Below are positions 8,485 to 17,172 of a stretch of 64,000 bases of DNA, piece by piece (positions within the stretch are counted from its first letter, which is position 1; every line of letters begins with the position of its first letter). A model generated the notes under the pieces. That model made no database searches and had not been told where the DNA came from. It worked only from the letters and a program-made list of their open reading frames with translations. The position numbers and the translations under genes were made by a program. This DNA comes from Aldehydirespirator sp028819505 (GTDB lineage: Bacteria; Actinomycetota; Acidimicrobiia; Acidimicrobiales; Aldehydirespiratoraceae), in the NCBI GenBank assembly GCA_965207755.1, contig OZ242297.1:248001-312000 (forward strand). Direction: 5' to 3'.

Positions 8485-9792
8485 GTGGGCCAGGACCGGG
8501 TGAGCGATCAGGGCGAGCCGGGCCGGCCCGTTCCCGCGTACAGCCCGTTCCAGCGCCTGGCCCGCGTCCACGCCGCGGCCACCGCCACCGACGCGGTGAT
8601 CGCGGTGGCCCTGGCCGGGTCGATCTTCTTCTCGATCAGCCCCGACGCGGCCCGCGACCGCATCGCCCTGTACCTGGCCCTCACCATGGCGCCGTTCGCG
8701 GTGGTCACACCGCTGATCGGTCCGGTCATCGACCGGATGCCGGGCGGGCGCCGGGCCATGATCCTCACCACCAACCTGGGCCGTCTGGTGGTGGCCCTGC
8801 TCATGATCCGCCACCTCGACACCCTGTGGCTGTTCCCCGAGGCCTTCGCGCTGCTGGTGCTCCAGAAGTCCTACGCAGTGGCCAAGAGCGCGGTGGTGCC
8901 CCGCTACGTGCCCACCGAATCCAACCTGGTGCAGGCCAACAGCCGGCTGGCCCTCATCAGCGCGGTGATGAGTCTGGTGGGGGCGGGCACAGGCGCGGCC
9001 CTGGCCTTCCTGGGGAGCCCGGCCGTGGCCGCCGGCGCGGCCACCGTCGGCTACCTGGTGGCGACCGCGATCACGCTGCAGCTGCCCCGCATCCCGGTGG
9101 CCCGGACCAGGACGACCTCCACCGAGCGCTCCGCCCTGCGGGCGGCCACCATCCTGCTGTCGGCGTCGGCCATGGCGGTGATCCGGGGCGCGGTGGGGTT
9201 CGTCACCTTCACGCTGGCCTTCGCGCTGCGCGGCGGCGAGGAGGGGCTGGATGTGAGCGCGCCGGGCGCGGCGGCCGGCGGGGCGGTGGCATCCGAGCGC
9301 GGCGTCGACATCGTCGGCGATCCGGGCGCCCCATTCTGGCACTACGCGGTGGTGGTGGCCGTGGCCGGACTGGCCGCCTTCACGGGAGTGCAGGTCGCTC
9401 CCGTCCTGAGGCGCCGCCTGGTGGAGGAGATGATCCTGCTCGGATCGCTGGCCGTGGCCCTGTCCACCGCGTTGCTGGCCGTCATGACCGGCGGGCTGAT
9501 GGGCATGGCGCTGCTGTCGGGCGGTGTGGCCGTCTCGGCCGCGGCGGGCAAGCTCGCCTTCGACTCGCTGGTGCAGCGCGACGCGCCCGACGCCAACCAC
9601 GGACGGTCGTTCTCCCGCTTCGAGGCCCGCTTCCAGATCGCCTGGGTGGTCGGCGCCTTCGTCCCGGTGGTCCTGCCCGTCCCGGCCCGGCTGGGATCCG
9701 GCATGGTGGCCGTGGTGGCCGCCGCCGCGCTGGTCTTCTTCGTAGTCAGCCGGCGCCGCCCCTCCATGCCGGGACCCCGGGGACTCGAGTAG
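8485..9792 (+). CDS. Major facilitator superfamily transporter
   Basis: The 435-residue protein starts at GTG 8485. Hydrophobic helices alternate with short loops, including AVIAVALAGSIFFSI, GAGTGAALAFLG and ALLSGGVAVSAAAG. The pattern RMPGGRRAM after the second helix resembles the MFS loop 2-3 signature. An odd, poorly conserved stretch around residues 250-280 (GAAAGGAVASERG) sits in a central loop. The substrate cannot be told. It ends one base before the stop of the convergent DUF2342 gene. Confidence 0.75.
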   Translation: MGQDRVSDQGEPGRPVPAYSPFQRLARVHAAATATDAVIAVALAGSIFFSISPDAARDRIALYLALTMAPFAVVTPLIGPVIDRMPGGRRAMILTTNLGRLVVALLMIRHLDTLWLFPEAFALLVLQKSYAVAKSAVVPRYVPTESNLVQANSRLALISAVMSLVGAGTGAALAFLGSPAVAAGAATVGYLVATAITLQLPRIPVARTRTTSTERSALRAATILLSASAMAVIRGAVGFVTFTLAFALRGGEEGLDVSAPGAAAGGAVASERGVDIVGDPGAPFWHYAVVVAVAGLAAFTGVQVAPVLRRRLVEEMILLGSLAVALSTALLAVMTGGLMGMALLSGGVAVSAAAGKLAFDSLVQRDAPDANHGRSFSRFEARFQIAWVVGAFVPVVLPVPARLGSGMVAVVAAAALVFFVVSRRRPSMPGPRGLE

Positions 9793-11079
9793 CTAGCGGG
9801 GCAGGTCGATCCGGGCCAGCCACAGGCCGGCCGCGTCGACCTCGGCCGGGGTGGGCAGGTTGTCCGGATGGGTGAAGAGCCGACGCAGCCCGTCGGTTCC
9901 GGCCCGCTCCACCACCCCCGCGGCGAAGGCCGCCCCCCGTTCGTACTGGGTCTGGTCCAGCTCCAGGCCGAGGAGCCGCGCCACGAACCGGTCGGACGCG
10001 CCCGCCTCGACACGATGGCGCCGCAACGCCTCGGACAGGCGGTCGTACGAACCGATCAGGTCGGCGCCGATGCGGTCCATGGTGAAATCGACGTACCCGG
10101 TGATGGCCGCCACCAGAGCGGTCAACTGCGGCAGGAGCGCATCCTGGGCCGGCGACCTTACCGCTCCCAGCAGGACGTCGGGGCTGCCCAGCTCCGACTG
10201 GAGCCGCGCGAACGCATCAGGGCCGAGAGAGCCGGGGTCGAAGTCGCCCAGCAGCTCCTCGATGCGCCGGGGGTTGGTCTCGAAGGCGGAGGCATGGCGC
10301 AGCAGCAGGTCGCTGACCGCGCCGCGCACATGGTCCACCCCGAACACCGCGCAGCAGGCGGCCTCATGCACGCACACCCACAGGCGGACGTCGTCGGCGT
10401 CGAGCGACCACTCCCGGCTGAACTCGTCGACGTTGGGCAGGGCGACGAGCATCGGCTTGCCGGCGGGGCGGGGCACCGGCAGCACGTAGCCGCCGAGGGC
10501 ATGCTGCGCGAGGCGGCCCACCATGGCGCCGGTGGTGAGGGCCAGCATGGTGGGGCCGATCATCTTGGAGATGCCGGCCAGCATGGCCGCCATCGGGTCG
10601 CCGGGCGTGTCGTCGGGGTCCGGCTCAAGGCTCGCCGAGATCGACTTGTGGAGCGCGCCGAACAGGGCCTCGTAGTCGCTGACGGTGCGGTCCGACCACC
10701 CGGCGCGGTTCACCACCTCCACCCGCAGCGCCGCCCCCGGGGCCGGCTGCAGGCCGGTCGCGTCTGCCACCCGCAGCTCGGCCACCCGGACGAGCTGTTC
10801 GATGGCGATGCGCTGGGACGGGTCGATGTTGGGCTCCGAGACCCCGCCGCTGGCGATGGCCCGCCCCACCTCGCGGGCCTGGCCGGCACCGGGCGCGGCC
10901 GACTGCAGCGTCCGCATCAGGTTGCCGAGCAGCGGAACGTCCCCCAGCCCGCCGAAGCCGTCCGGCTCATCAGTCTCGCCGCTCTCGCCCAGATCGCCGA
11001 GCCCCTCCAGACCCTCCAGACCCTCCAGGCCCTCGAAGGGATCTTCGGGCCCGCCCTCTGTTGGCGGATCGCCGCTCAT
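9793..11079 (-). CDS. DUF2342 / zincin-like protein (F420-biosynthesis-associated family), metal motif degenerate
   Basis: The 428-residue protein starts at ATG 11079 (MSGDPPTEGG), followed by a repetitive EGLEG stretch. The body resembles the actinobacterial DUF2342 family, often annotated as a zinc-dependent metalloprotease or F420-biosynthesis-associated protein. In that family the motif is normally HExxH; here the segment reads VCVHEAACCAVF, so the second zinc histidine is a cysteine. The protein may be a non-catalytic homologue or use Cys as a ligand. The gene is convergent with the MFS gene and divergent from the epimerase. Confidence 0.7.
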   Translation of the reverse strand: MSGDPPTEGGPEDPFEGLEGLEGLEGLGDLGESGETDEPDGFGGLGDVPLLGNLMRTLQSAAPGAGQAREVGRAIASGGVSEPNIDPSQRIAIEQLVRVAELRVADATGLQPAPGAALRVEVVNRAGWSDRTVSDYEALFGALHKSISASLEPDPDDTPGDPMAAMLAGISKMIGPTMLALTTGAMVGRLAQHALGGYVLPVPRPAGKPMLVALPNVDEFSREWSLDADDVRLWVCVHEAACCAVFGVDHVRGAVSDLLLRHASAFETNPRRIEELLGDFDPGSLGPDAFARLQSELGSPDVLLGAVRSPAQDALLPQLTALVAAITGYVDFTMDRIGADLIGSYDRLSEALRRHRVEAGASDRFVARLLGLELDQTQYERGAAFAAGVVERAGTDGLRRLFTHPDNLPTPAEVDAAGLWLARIDLPR

Positions 11080-11293
11080 GAGGGCATCGTAGAGGGGTGA
11101 GGCCCCGATTGTCCTGCCCGCCGCCGCCCGCCGGCCCGCCGGGCGGGGAGCGCCCAGAGGCCGGCACACCCGCCGGGCGGATCCTGCCGACACGGGCGAG
11201 GCCTTGGCCCGAGCGGCCCGTTGGCGCAGCGAACAGGCGCCGGAGACGCAACGCGGCGGCGAGGTCGGTCGTCGCCGCGCACGGTGCGGTTCG

Positions 11294-11371
11294 ATGAGGC
11301 GGGTGGTGGTGACCGGTTGTCGCGGCGTGGTGGCGATGTCGGTCGTCGCCGCGCACGGTCCGGTTCGATGA
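11294..11371 (+). CDS. 25-residue mini-ORF 1 in the repeated leader
   Basis: ATG 11294 encodes MRRVVVTGCRG and continues to a TGA at 11369-11371, which overlaps the next ATG as ATGA. The first eight residues are identical to the N-terminus of the downstream epimerase, so this is a duplicated gene start that now ends early. Translation is plausible but unproven; it could couple ribosomes into the next frame. Confidence 0.35.
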   Translation: MRRVVVTGCRGVVAMSVVAAHGPVR

Positions 11372-11445
11372 GGCGGGTGGTGGTGGCCGGTTGTCGCGGC
11401 GTGGTGGCGAGGTCGGTCGTCGCCGCGCACGGTGCGGTTCGATGA
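11368..11445 (+). CDS. 25-residue mini-ORF 2 in the repeated leader
   Basis: ATG 11368 encodes MRRVVVAGCRG and ends at TGA 11443-11445, again as ATGA with the epimerase ATG at 11442. It is a near copy of mini-ORF 1 with a few substitutions. The chain of overlapping stop/start codons would allow translational coupling from mini-ORF 1 through to the epimerase. Confidence 0.35.
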   Translation: MRRVVVAGCRGVVARSVVAAHGAVR

Positions 11446-12500
11446 GGCGGGTGGTGGTGACCGGCGCCCACGGCTCGGTGGGGCGTCGGGTGGTGGCCCG
11501 CCTGGCCGAGCAGCATCCGACGGTGAGCGTGGTCGCCATCGACAAGCACGCGCCCCCCGCCCCCTACGCCTCGGTCACCACCAAGCAGGTCGACCTGGCC
11601 GGCGCCGACCTGGGGGCGCTCTTCTCGGGGGCTGACGCGGTGGTGCACCTGGCCTCGGTCGTGGCCGCCGGCACGCTCAAGGAGGCCGAGGTCGAGCTGG
11701 AGACGGCCTTGCTGCACCGGGTGCTCGACGCGCTCGGCGCTGCCGTGGTCCCCCACCTCGTGGTGATGTCCTCGGCGATGGTCTACGGCGCCTGGAAGGA
11801 CAACCCGGTACCCCTCACCGAGGACGCTCCCGCCCGCCCCAACCCCGACTTCGACTGGGCGGTGCAGCGGCACCGGCTGGAGCGGCTGGCCCAGCAGTGG
11901 GGGCAGGGCCCGGGCCGGTCCGTCACCGTGCTGCGGCCGGCGCCGGTGGTGGCGGAGGACCGCCTGGGCCGGGCGGCCCACACCCTGCGGGCCGCACGGT
12001 CGGGCGTGACCGCCGACGGCGACCCGCCGGTGCAGTACCTCCACGCCGACGACCTGGCCTCGGCCGTGTTGACGGCGGTGAGCGGGCGCTACGACGGGAT
12101 ACTCAACGTGGCGCCCGACGGCTGGATACCTCCCGACACCCTGGCCGCGCTGGAAGGGCCCCGCCCCCGGCTGCGGGTCCCGTCACACCTGGTGAGGATC
12201 CTGAGCGCGCTGCGCTGGCGCTGGGGTCTGGCGCCGACGCCGCCGGGGGTGGTGCCCTACACCACCCACGGGTGGGTGGTGGCCAACGACCGGCTGCGCG
12301 CGCTGGGATGGAGGGCCGCGCACAGCAACGAGGAGGCGTGGGTGGTCTCCCACGAGCCCCACCCGTTGGAGTCGCTGCCGGCCCGCCGCCGCCAGGAGCT
12401 GCTGCTGGCCATTGCGGCGGCGCTGCTGGCCTCCGGCGCGGTCACCGCAGTCCTGATCGTGAGATCCCTGCGCCGGCGCCGCCGCGCTGCCCGTGCGTAG
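11442..12500 (+). CDS. NAD-dependent epimerase/dehydratase (extended SDR) with C-terminal membrane helix
   Basis: The 352-residue protein starts at ATG 11442. The frame is open further upstream, but this ATG gives the Rossmann start MRRVVVTGAHGSVGRRVV (TGxxGxxG motif). VMSSAMVYG supplies the SDR serine region. In place of the usual YxxxK, the segment DWAVQRHRLERL lies at the expected spot, so catalysis may be altered. The C-terminus has one hydrophobic helix (LLLAIAAALLASGAVTAVLI) followed by basic residues, a likely membrane anchor. Sugar-nucleotide or sterol-type substrates are typical of the family. Confidence 0.75.
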   Translation: MRRVVVTGAHGSVGRRVVARLAEQHPTVSVVAIDKHAPPAPYASVTTKQVDLAGADLGALFSGADAVVHLASVVAAGTLKEAEVELETALLHRVLDALGAAVVPHLVVMSSAMVYGAWKDNPVPLTEDAPARPNPDFDWAVQRHRLERLAQQWGQGPGRSVTVLRPAPVVAEDRLGRAAHTLRAARSGVTADGDPPVQYLHADDLASAVLTAVSGRYDGILNVAPDGWIPPDTLAALEGPRPRLRVPSHLVRILSALRWRWGLAPTPPGVVPYTTHGWVVANDRLRALGWRAAHSNEEAWVVSHEPHPLESLPARRRQELLLAIAAALLASGAVTAVLIVRSLRRRRRAARA

Positions 12501-12512
12501 CGGCCGACACGG

Positions 12513-12560
12513 AATCTCGGCGCGATTCTGCGGACATTCCCCACATTTCCGACCCGAGAT
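12513..12560. repeat. Family A palindromic repeat
   Basis: It starts AATCTCGGCGCGATT and ends GACCCGAGAT, 13 bp after the epimerase stop. It keeps the inverted ends but has diverged in the centre from the 609-731 copies. Confidence 0.7.
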
Positions 12561-12619
12561 CCTGAGCACGCGACTGCGCCTTTCCGCTCGGCCTCCGGCC
12601 ACCATTACGATGTCGCGCA

Positions 12620-13156
12620 GTGCTCGCACCCCCTGACACCGGCGACACCTGGCTCGGGCTGTCATCCGATCCGCTGCCGTCAGCGGAGATGGCCGCGTGG
12701 GTGGTGCTGCCCGACTGCGGCGCGGTGGTGCAGTTCAGCGGCACGGCGCGCGACCACTCGACCGGCCGGCCCGGCGTGGACCTCCTCCACTACGAGGCAT
12801 ACGAGGATCAGGTCGAGCCCCGACTCCGGTCGATCGCCGCCGAGATGCGAGCCCGCTGGGACGGCCTGGGACGGGTGGCGATGCTTCACCGGGTGGGACC
12901 GGTGGCCGTGGGCGAGCCCGCGGTGGTCGTTGCCGTGTCGTCCCCCCACCGGGACGCCGCCTTCGAGGCGGCCCGCTTCGCCATCGACACCCTCAAGGCC
13001 ACCGTCCCCATCTGGAAGCGGGAGCGGTGGCAGGGAGGCGAGAGCTGGGGGCTCGAGGCCCAGCACATCGTCGCCGTGTCTGCCGGCGCCGGGTTGGCCG
13101 GCGGGGCCGGTGTGCCTGCGGGGCCGGGGCCGGCCGTCGCGGAGAGCGCCAGATGA
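12620..13156 (+). CDS. moaE: Molybdopterin synthase catalytic subunit MoaE
   Basis: The 178-residue protein starts at GTG 12620. It shows the MoaE pattern GAVVQFSGTARDHSTGR, YEAYEDQVEPRL, HRVGPVAVGEPAVVV and, near the end, the catalytic lysine region LKATVPIWKRERW. MoaE works with MoaD to insert two sulfurs into precursor Z, making molybdopterin. No moaD is adjacent in the window. The last 25 residues are a low-complexity Gly/Ala tail. Its stop overlaps the next gene's ATG. Confidence 0.92.
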   Translation: MLAPPDTGDTWLGLSSDPLPSAEMAAWVVLPDCGAVVQFSGTARDHSTGRPGVDLLHYEAYEDQVEPRLRSIAAEMRARWDGLGRVAMLHRVGPVAVGEPAVVVAVSSPHRDAAFEAARFAIDTLKATVPIWKRERWQGGESWGLEAQHIVAVSAGAGLAGGAGVPAGPGPAVAESAR

Positions 13157-13410
13157 GAGGCTCAGTGCTGCTGGTGGTGTCCTCGCTGGGCCTGGCCACC
13201 GTCGTCTCGATGCTGCTGTGGGTGGCCCGCAGGATCACCTGGCGCCGCCCGGTCCCCTTCCTCCGGCAACTCAAGGCCGTGTCGGGCGTTCCGGGACGCT
13301 CCGTCGGCCCGGCCAGCGGGATCTCCAGGCTCGATCCCCTGAATCCTGATCACCCGGCGGAGACCGCCGCGGACGCGGCCGGGGACGCGTCCGCCGTCTC
13401 GGAGCGCTGA
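13153..13410 (+). CDS. Small membrane-anchored hypothetical protein (85 aa)
   Basis: ATG 13153 overlaps the moaE stop (ATGA). The first 22 residues form a membrane helix (SVLLVVSSLGLATVVSMLLW) followed by a basic stretch and an Ala/Pro-rich tail. It ends three bases before the MreB-like start, so the three genes are translationally coupled. No family is recognised. Confidence 0.6.
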   Translation: MRGSVLLVVSSLGLATVVSMLLWVARRITWRRPVPFLRQLKAVSGVPGRSVGPASGISRLDPLNPDHPAETAADAAGDASAVSER

Positions 13411-13413
13411 GCC

Positions 13414-14418
13414 CTGCCCCGCGACCTGGCCATCGACCTGGGCACGGCCAACACCCTGGTGTACGCCCGCGGGCAGGGCGTGGTGCTGAACGAGCCGTCC
13501 GTGGTGGCCCTCAACACCAACACCAACGAACTGCTGGCGGTGGGCCACAAGGCTCGCCGGATGCTGGGACGCACACCCGGCTACATCGTGGCCCGCCGGC
13601 CGCTGCGCAAGGGCGCCATCACCGACTTCGAGATCACCCAGGACATGATCCGGATCCTGCTCAGGCAGGTGGGGGTGAGCAGGATCAACCGGGCCCGGGT
13701 GGTGGTGTGCGTGCCGTCGGCGATCACTGCGGTCGAGCGGCGGGCCGTGCAGGAGGCCGCCCGCCGGGCCGGCGCCATCGAAGTGCGGCTGATCGACCAG
13801 CCCATGGCTGCGGCCATCGGCGCCGGACTGCCCATCGATGAGCCGGTCGGGTCGATGGTGATCGACATCGGGGGCGGCACCACCCAGACCGCCCTGCTCA
13901 GCCTGGGCGGGATCGTGGCTCTGGAGGCGGTGAGGGTGGGCTCCTTCGACCTCGACGACGCCGTCCAGGCCCACATGCGCCGCGAGTACGGCATGGCCAT
14001 CGGCGAGCCCACCGCGGAGCACACCAAGATCGTGGTCGGCTCGGCGGCGCCGACCCGCAGCGAGACCGCGGCCGAGATCCGCGGCCGGGAACTGATGTCG
14101 GGAATGCCCAAGACCACAGTGGTGACCCCCGAGGAGATCCGCCGGGCGATCGAGGAGCCGGTGACCGCCATGGTCGACTCGGTGGTGAGCTGCCTGTCGC
14201 AGTCACCCCCCGAACTGGCCCAGGACCTGATCGCCCGCGGCGTCATCCTCGTCGGCGGGGGAGGGCTGCTCAGGGGGATGGACATCCGGCTGTCCCGGGA
14301 GATGTCGTTGCGGGTGCGGCGGGTCGACGCCCCGCTGGAGACGGTGGTGCGGGGCGCGGGCCGCTGCCTCGAGCAGCTCGGCATGGACTTCTCGATCTTC
14401 AGCGACGACTTCGAATAG
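13414..14418 (+). CDS. mreB: MreB-like actin-family protein, apparently starting at CTG
   Basis: The protein begins PRDLAIDLGTANTLVYARG after the first codon. This is the actin-fold phosphate-1 motif, so translation must start at or before 13414. An in-frame TGA lies at 13408, and the only codon upstream of the motif that could initiate is CTG 13414, with GGAG at 13401-13404 nine bases before it. The next GTG (13459) would delete the motif. The phosphate-2 motif MVIDIGGGTTQTALL and GVILVGGGGLLRGMD complete the MreB/MbL pattern (334 aa). It would form membrane-associated filaments for cell shape. The canonical mreC/mreD partners are not next to it. Confidence 0.88.
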   Translation: MPRDLAIDLGTANTLVYARGQGVVLNEPSVVALNTNTNELLAVGHKARRMLGRTPGYIVARRPLRKGAITDFEITQDMIRILLRQVGVSRINRARVVVCVPSAITAVERRAVQEAARRAGAIEVRLIDQPMAAAIGAGLPIDEPVGSMVIDIGGGTTQTALLSLGGIVALEAVRVGSFDLDDAVQAHMRREYGMAIGEPTAEHTKIVVGSAAPTRSETAAEIRGRELMSGMPKTTVVTPEEIRRAIEEPVTAMVDSVVSCLSQSPPELAQDLIARGVILVGGGGLLRGMDIRLSREMSLRVRRVDAPLETVVRGAGRCLEQLGMDFSIFSDDFE

Positions 14419-14440
14419 CCGCGGCTGGCACTCCCGCTCT

Positions 14441-14469
14441 TGTTCGCTGCGCTCACGGGGCCGCTCGGG
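14441..14469. repeat. Family C repeat, single copy in reverse orientation
   Basis: TGTTCGCTGCGCTCACGGGG followed by CCGCTCGG is the complement of the 44-bp unit at 8250-8430. It lies between the converging mreB-like and HEAT-repeat genes. Confidence 0.6.
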
Positions 14470-14479
14470 TCCCTGGCGC

Positions 14480-15220
14480 CTACACGCCCCGCAGTTCCGC
14501 GGCCGCGGCCCGGACCTGCTTGTCGCGGTCGGTGGATGCCCTCAGCAGAGCGGCATCGACCTCGGGCCCGTCGAAGGGGGCGAGGGCTATCACCGCCCGG
14601 CGGCGGACCTCCGGCTTGTCGTCCAACCCCGCCAGGATCGCCGGCAGACCGGCACGATCCGAGATCGCGCCCAGAGCGGCGACGGCCGACTCCCGGCACA
14701 GCGCATCGGCGTGGGAGCGGGCCACCCGGACCAGCGCCTCCACCACCGCGGCCGTCTCGGACCCGGATGCACCGGCGTGGACCGCTGGGGCGTGGCCGCT
14801 CGCTGGGGCGTGGCCTGCTGGGGCGTGGCCTGCTGGGGCGTGACCGCTCGCCGAGACCTTCTCCCCGCAGGCCCAGGCGGCGGTCTCCACCACCCGGTGG
14901 TCGTCGTCGGCCAGCAGGCTCGCCGCCGCGGCCGCCGTGACATCGGATCGGCACGCGGCCAGCTCGAGAGCGGTCATCCGCACGGCCGCCGCGGGATCGT
15001 CCAGAGCGCCCGCGAGCTGCTGCCCGGCGAGGTCGCCGGCCCTCTCCAACGCCCGCAGCGCACTCGACCGCACCATCGGGTCGGGGTCGTGGAGGTACGA
15101 GCGGGCCTTGGCGGCGTCGCCGGTGTGGCCGGCCGCGGCCGCTTCCCGGCGCCGCCCGACGGCCCCTGCGGCTCGCTCCGCCCCCTGAGCCGCTGCGTCA
15201 GCCACCCGGCCCTTCAGCAC
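14480..15220 (-). CDS. HEAT-repeat protein
   Basis: From GTG 15220 the protein is 246 residues. A longer in-frame start at 15301 exists, but its extra 27 residues look non-coding, so the start is uncertain. Repeats such as DPDPMVRSSALRALERAG, DPAAAVRMTALELAA and KPEVRRRAVIALAPF are HEAT/PBS-lyase-type helical hairpins used for protein-protein contact. In the middle, a low-complexity stretch GHAPAGHAPAGHAP reflects short DNA repeats at about 14765-14850 and interrupts one helix pair. No enzyme motif is visible. Confidence 0.7.
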   Translation of the reverse strand: MLKGRVADAAAQGAERAAGAVGRRREAAAAGHTGDAAKARSYLHDPDPMVRSSALRALERAGDLAGQQLAGALDDPAAAVRMTALELAACRSDVTAAAAASLLADDDHRVVETAAWACGEKVSASGHAPAGHAPAGHAPASGHAPAVHAGASGSETAAVVEALVRVARSHADALCRESAVAALGAISDRAGLPAILAGLDDKPEVRRRAVIALAPFDGPEVDAALLRASTDRDKQVRAAAAELRGV

Positions 15221-15415
15221 CCTGCTAGTGGAGTGTCGCGGGTTTGGTTGAGCGACCCGCCAAGTCTCTGACCTCGCGCCATGGACTACAGGGTTCCGCA
15301 ATCGTACTCACGACATACCGCCATTAGCCCGTCGCGGATGCGATGACCCGGACCGTCCACGGGCCCGAGCGGGTGGACGCGTCCGTCATGCGGATCACGG
15401 TTCTCCGGCATACCG

Positions 15416-15823
15416 CTAGGAGATGGCCTGCTCGAGCAGGAAACCGGCCACCACCACCAGCAGTCCCACCAGCGCGGCCAGCGCGAAGCCGATGCCTGCC
15501 ACCAACAGGATCAGCACCACCAGCGCCAGGAGCCGCTGCCACCACTGCGGGTAGGCCTTCGGCCCCACCACCGGGCGGGGCACGGCCCGCCGGGCCAGCC
15601 CCAGGACCCGCAGCACGTCGATCAACCGGATGCGGCGCCTGGGACGGGGCGGCCCCGCCGGCCGGAGGGCGGTACGCGCCGACCGGAGGGCGGTACACGC
15701 CGGCCGGAGGATCGTGCCGGCCGACCGGAGCGCGGCACGCGCCGGCCGGCCGAGCCGCGGCCAGACCTTGCCGTCCGCTGGTGCAGGTCGGGAGGCTTCG
15801 CCGGTGGTCGGGGCTGGCGCCAT
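15416..15823 (-). CDS. Small membrane protein with a basic, repetitive N-terminal half
   Basis: From ATG 15823 (MAPAPTTGEAS) the product is 135 residues. Residues 25-70 carry an imperfect repeat RPA-C/G-TALRSARTALRP, encoded by repeated DNA at about 15655-15750. The C-terminal third is hydrophobic (LALVVLILLVAGIGFALAAL, then VGLLVVVAGFLL), giving two membrane helices. It is divergent from the YlbL-like gene and the two share the region 15824-15933. No family is recognised; it is probably real because of its membrane pattern. Confidence 0.5.
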   Translation of the reverse strand: MAPAPTTGEASRPAPADGKVWPRLGRPARAALRSAGTILRPACTALRSARTALRPAGPPRPRRRIRLIDVLRVLGLARRAVPRPVVGPKAYPQWWQRLLALVVLILLVAGIGFALAALVGLLVVVAGFLLEQAIS

Positions 15824-15933
15824 GGCGGTACCTTGGGGGGTCCGGCGCCGCGTCAACGAAGGGGCGCCGAGCGAAGACGACTGGACGGTTCGCCACGCTA
15901 GCTTCCCCACTGCCGACTTCCCCTGCGCGGGGC

Positions 15934-17100
15934 TTGCCTGCGCGGGGCTCGCCTGCGCCGCCCCCGCCCCCGCCGGGTGGGCTGCCGCCCCCGCCCCCGC
16001 CGCGCCCGACTCGCCGTCGCTGGTACAGGTCGGGCCTGGGGCTGACCCTCATCGCCGTCGCCTTCGTGCTGGGGGGGCTCGCGGCCGGGGCGTACTTCGC
16101 ACCGGCCCAGTGGGCCGGCCGGTTGCTGCCCGGCGACTCGGTGGTGGACGAGGGCGCGGTGGCCTTCCTTCCCGGCACGGCCATCGCCACGTCCGGCCGG
16201 GTGGAGGCCGACGGCGTCGACGTGTTCGACCCCGAAGGCGAGATCCTGCTCCTGACCGTGGCGATCGACAGCCATTTGACCGTGCTCGACTGGATCCGGT
16301 CCTCGTTGGACGATGCGGTCGCCCTGCGCAGCCGGGAATCGGTCTACGGCGACCGGAACGACACCGAGCAGCGAGAACACAACCGCTACCTGATGGACAG
16401 CTCCAAGGACATCGCCACGATCGTCGCCCTCCAGCACCTCGGTGTGCACGCCGCCGACTTCACCGGGGTGCTGTTCTTCGAGACGGTCCCGGGCGGCCCG
16501 GCCGACGGCCTGCTGGAGCCTGCCGACGTGATCCTGTCCATCGACGGCCGGCCGGTCACCACGGTCGACTCGCTGCGGGCGGTGCTGGCGGAACTGGCGC
16601 CGGGAGCGGCGGCCGTGGTCACCGTGGAGAACTCCGAGACCCACGAACTGCGCGACGTCGAGATCACGCTCGGCGCCCACCCCGACAACGGCGGTTCGTT
16701 CATCGGGGTGAGCGGGGTAACCGAGCGGGTCAGCCGGTCGCCGCTCCCGTTCGACGTCGACATCTCGTCCGGCGCGGTGGGGGGACCCTCAGCCGGTCTG
16801 GCCTTCACGCTGGTCGTGCTCGACGTGCTGTCTCAGGGCGAGCTCACCGGCGGCCAGCGGGTCGCCGTCACCGGCTCCATCCGCCTCGACGGATCCGTCG
16901 GAGACGTGGGCGGCGTCGCCCAGAAGGCGGTCGCGGCCCGGGATGCGGGCGCCAGGCTGATCATCGTGCCCGAGGCGTCGGCGGACGAGGCCCGGTCGGG
17001 CTCGGGCGACGTGCCGGTGGTCGGGGTGGCCAACCTGGAGGAAGCGCTGCAGGCGCTGGCCGACGTCGGGGGCGACCCCGTCGGACGCCTGCTGGGCTGA
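15934..17100 (+). CDS. YlbL-family PDZ and Lon-type serine protease, membrane-anchored
   Basis: TTG 15934 is preferred; GTG 15781 is possible but would overlap the minus-strand gene. The product (388 aa) begins with a cytoplasmic Pro-rich segment and one membrane helix (GLTLIAVAFVLGGLAAGAYF). A PDZ domain follows (VPGGPADGLLEPADVILSID), then a Lon-like proteolytic domain with the Ser286 (GGPSAGLAF) and Lys331 (VAQKAVAARDAG) dyad. YlbL-type proteases cut substrates outside the membrane; in Bacillus the family has been linked to SOS-checkpoint inhibitor turnover. The catalytic dyad is intact. Confidence 0.85.
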   Translation: MPARGSPAPPPPPPGGLPPPPPPRPTRRRWYRSGLGLTLIAVAFVLGGLAAGAYFAPAQWAGRLLPGDSVVDEGAVAFLPGTAIATSGRVEADGVDVFDPEGEILLLTVAIDSHLTVLDWIRSSLDDAVALRSRESVYGDRNDTEQREHNRYLMDSSKDIATIVALQHLGVHAADFTGVLFFETVPGGPADGLLEPADVILSIDGRPVTTVDSLRAVLAELAPGAAAVVTVENSETHELRDVEITLGAHPDNGGSFIGVSGVTERVSRSPLPFDVDISSGAVGGPSAGLAFTLVVLDVLSQGELTGGQRVAVTGSIRLDGSVGDVGGVAQKAVAARDAGARLIIVPEASADEARSGSGDVPVVGVANLEEALQALADVGGDPVGRLLG

Positions 17101-17172
17101 ACTATCGTATTGGAGGGCCGCAACCAGCGAGCCGGCAGCAACATGCGCACCGGTGGCGGCCTCGGAGGAGCC

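Larger units (their letters stand above)
11261..11445 (+). repeat. 74-bp tandem repeat triplicating the start region of the epimerase gene
   Basis: The block GAGGTCGGTCGTCGCCGCG ... GGTTCGATGAGGCGGGTGG is present three times, with its ATG at 11294, 11368 and 11442 (exact 74-bp spacing). The last ATG is the start of the epimerase gene. A single family C repeat remnant lies just upstream at 11211-11237. Confidence 0.9.
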
